Shown here piece by piece: positions 33,511 to 34,574 of a stretch of DNA of 34,574 nucleotides; within the stretch, counting starts at the first letter, position 1, and the number at the start of each line of letters is the position of its first letter. The stretch lies in NCBI GenBank assembly GCA_947455705.1, contig CANGPO010000024.1, positions 1 through 34,574 on the forward strand, in the 5' to 3' direction. A model generated the notes under the pieces. The model was not told the origin of the DNA, searched no databases, and was given only the letters and a program-made list of their open reading frames with translations. The position numbers were made by a program, and so were the translations under genes. This DNA comes from Actinomycetota bacterium. GTDB lineage: Bacteria; Actinomycetota; Actinomycetes; S36-B12; CAIYMF01.

Positions 33511-34428
33511 TCAGCCAGCGGCGTGGACGACCGCGAGAGCCCGATCAAGAACATCCGGATCGTCGTAGGGAATCCATTCGATACGCACATCACGTCGAAA
33601 CCACGTGTCCTGGCGACGTGCAAATCGTCGAGTAGTGCGTTTGGTGTGTTCGATGGCTTCGTCTTGTGTCCATTCACCTTCGAGGAACTTCAGCGCCTGC
33701 GCGTAGCCAAGGGCGCGCCTTGCTGTTACCCCGTCACGCAATCCGAGAGCATCCAGGCGAGCAACCTCTTCAACGAGCCCCTGATTCCACATCCGATCAA
33801 CCCGCTGGTCAATGCGTCGATCGAGCTCATCGCGCGGCACATCGAGCCCAACCTGCACTGTCGGATACACATCTGCGGGCACGGGGAGCGTAGCTACGAA
33901 TTCCTGGCCTGTGACCTCAATGACTTCAAGGGCTCGCACGATCCGACGGCCATTCATAGGCGAGATCGCATCGGCCGATGCAGGGTCTTGCTCACTGAGC
34001 CGAGCATGCAAAACCTGCGGTCCGACGGCCTCGAGTTCAGCCTCGAGACGCGCGCGGATGGTCGGGTCGGTTCCGGGGAATGCCAGATCGTCGACGACCG
34101 CTCGAACGTACAGTCCTGAGCCGCCGGCCAGAATTGGCGTCAGCCCGCGGGAGTGAATATCGTCCACGACCAGCCGCGCGAGGCGCTGATACTCCGCCAC
34201 ATTGGCCGTCTGGGTCACCGGCCACACATCGAGCATGTGATGCGGTACGCCCTGACGTTCATGTGGTGCAAGTTTCGCGGTGCCTATATCCATCCCCTGA
34301 TAGAGCTGCATCGAATCGGCATTTATCACCTCGCCGCCTAGGGATTGCGCCAAGCCGATGGCAAGATCAGATTTCCCTGATGCCGTCGGGCCAACGACCG
34401 CGACCACAAGATTGCTGGTCAGAGTCAT
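33511..34428 (-). CDS. miaA: tRNA dimethylallyltransferase MiaA
   Basis: 305-residue enzyme adding a dimethylallyl group to adenosine 37 of tRNAs that read codons starting with U. The P-loop is GPTASGKS (13-20). NADSMQLYQGMDIGTAK (36-52) is the substrate-binding signature, and GGSGLYVRAVVDDLAFPG is also diagnostic. RRIVRALEVIEVTG and the C-terminal ARRQDTWFRRD complete the family pattern. The start is ATG 34426-34428 without a strong ribosome binding site. In related genomes miaA sits directly before dapF; here two sugar-related genes lie between. Confidence 0.97.
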   Translation of the reverse strand: MTLTSNLVVAVVGPTASGKSDLAIGLAQSLGGEVINADSMQLYQGMDIGTAKLAPHERQGVPHHMLDVWPVTQTANVAEYQRLARLVVDDIHSRGLTPILAGGSGLYVRAVVDDLAFPGTDPTIRARLEAELEAVGPQVLHARLSEQDPASADAISPMNGRRIVRALEVIEVTGQEFVATLPVPADVYPTVQVGLDVPRDELDRRIDQRVDRMWNQGLVEEVARLDALGLRDGVTARRALGYAQALKFLEGEWTQDEAIEHTKRTTRRFARRQDTWFRRDVRIEWIPYDDPDVLDRALAVVHAAG

Positions 34429-34533
34429 GCGACAGTCCGAATTGACCTGCTCGGAAGGACGCGAGTGGGCAGGACGCTCATGATGACTTAGGTTAGGACA
34501 TGAAGCCCCTTCGACATTGCACTAGGAGTACTT

Positions 34534-34574
34534 ATGACGAACATGGATGAAGCAAAGGACGCTGTCAGCGGTCT
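34534..34574 (+). CDS. Start of a small unidentified gene, cut by the window edge
   Basis: An ATG at 34534 is preceded by AGGAG five bases upstream and begins MTNMDEAKDAVSG. Only about 13 codons are visible. The charged, helical start is like that of small actinobacterial stress or antitoxin-type proteins, but no family can be assigned. It diverges from miaA across about 105 bases. Confidence 0.6.
   Translation, partial: MTNMDEAKDAVSG

Overview
The window looks like chromosomal DNA of a moderately high-GC actinobacterium. The right half carries a gene block whose content and order match the conserved miaA-dapF-hflX-dinG-lexA-(LysM)-nrdR-nrdJ neighbourhood of Streptomyces and Mycobacterium relatives. 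Further support comes from Cheo-type LexA boxes (GAAC-N4-GTTC), an F420-type PPOX protein, a PucR regulator and frequent GTG starts. No rRNA, tRNA, CRISPR array, phage gene or transposase was seen.

Left accessory half (1-17472). Positions 1-6721 are a leftward operon: DUF917 protein, HyuA-like hydantoinase/oxoprolinase, peptide-type binding lipoprotein, two permeases and an ATPase cut by the window edge. It is controlled, probably, by a divergent PucR-family regulator (6793-8277). It reads as an uptake-plus-ring-opening system for a small amide, lactam or peptide-like compound. Next come a leftward GH4 glycosidase/PfkB kinase pair (8455-10655), a truncated collagen-like gene remnant, a rightward PPOX (F420) gene followed by an orphan LivH permease (11471-12928), a leftward alpha/beta hydrolase, a leftward glutamine-synthetase-like ligase (13939-15321), and a leftward secreted DUF4082/beta-helix protein (15501-16937). 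The 535-base gap to its right holds a strong leftward terminator-like hairpin with no gene upstream of it.

Right core half (17473-34574). A rightward multi-pass membrane protein converges on nrdJ, and a 21-bp-arm hairpin separates them. nrdR-nrdJ is a leftward DNA-precursor operon preceded by a pair of NrdR-box-like palindromes whose centres are 32 bp apart. A LysM membrane protein and lexA diverge from a region with two perfect and two degenerate LexA boxes, so both are probably SOS genes. lexA ends in a nested hairpin terminator and converges on a DinG-type helicase. Leftward genes follow for a PAS-GGDEF-EAL c-di-GMP protein, hflX, dapF and a GT4 glycosyltransferase (the last three tightly arranged). 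A PIG-L deacetylase diverges from the glycosyltransferase and converges on miaA. The glycosyltransferase/deacetylase pair interrupts the usual miaA-dapF adjacency. A small rightward gene starts at the right edge.

The observations most worth following are the DUF917/HyuA/ABC/PucR locus with its intergenic palindrome, the orphan leftward terminator at 17101-17149, the tandem NrdR-like sites, and the LexA box cluster.
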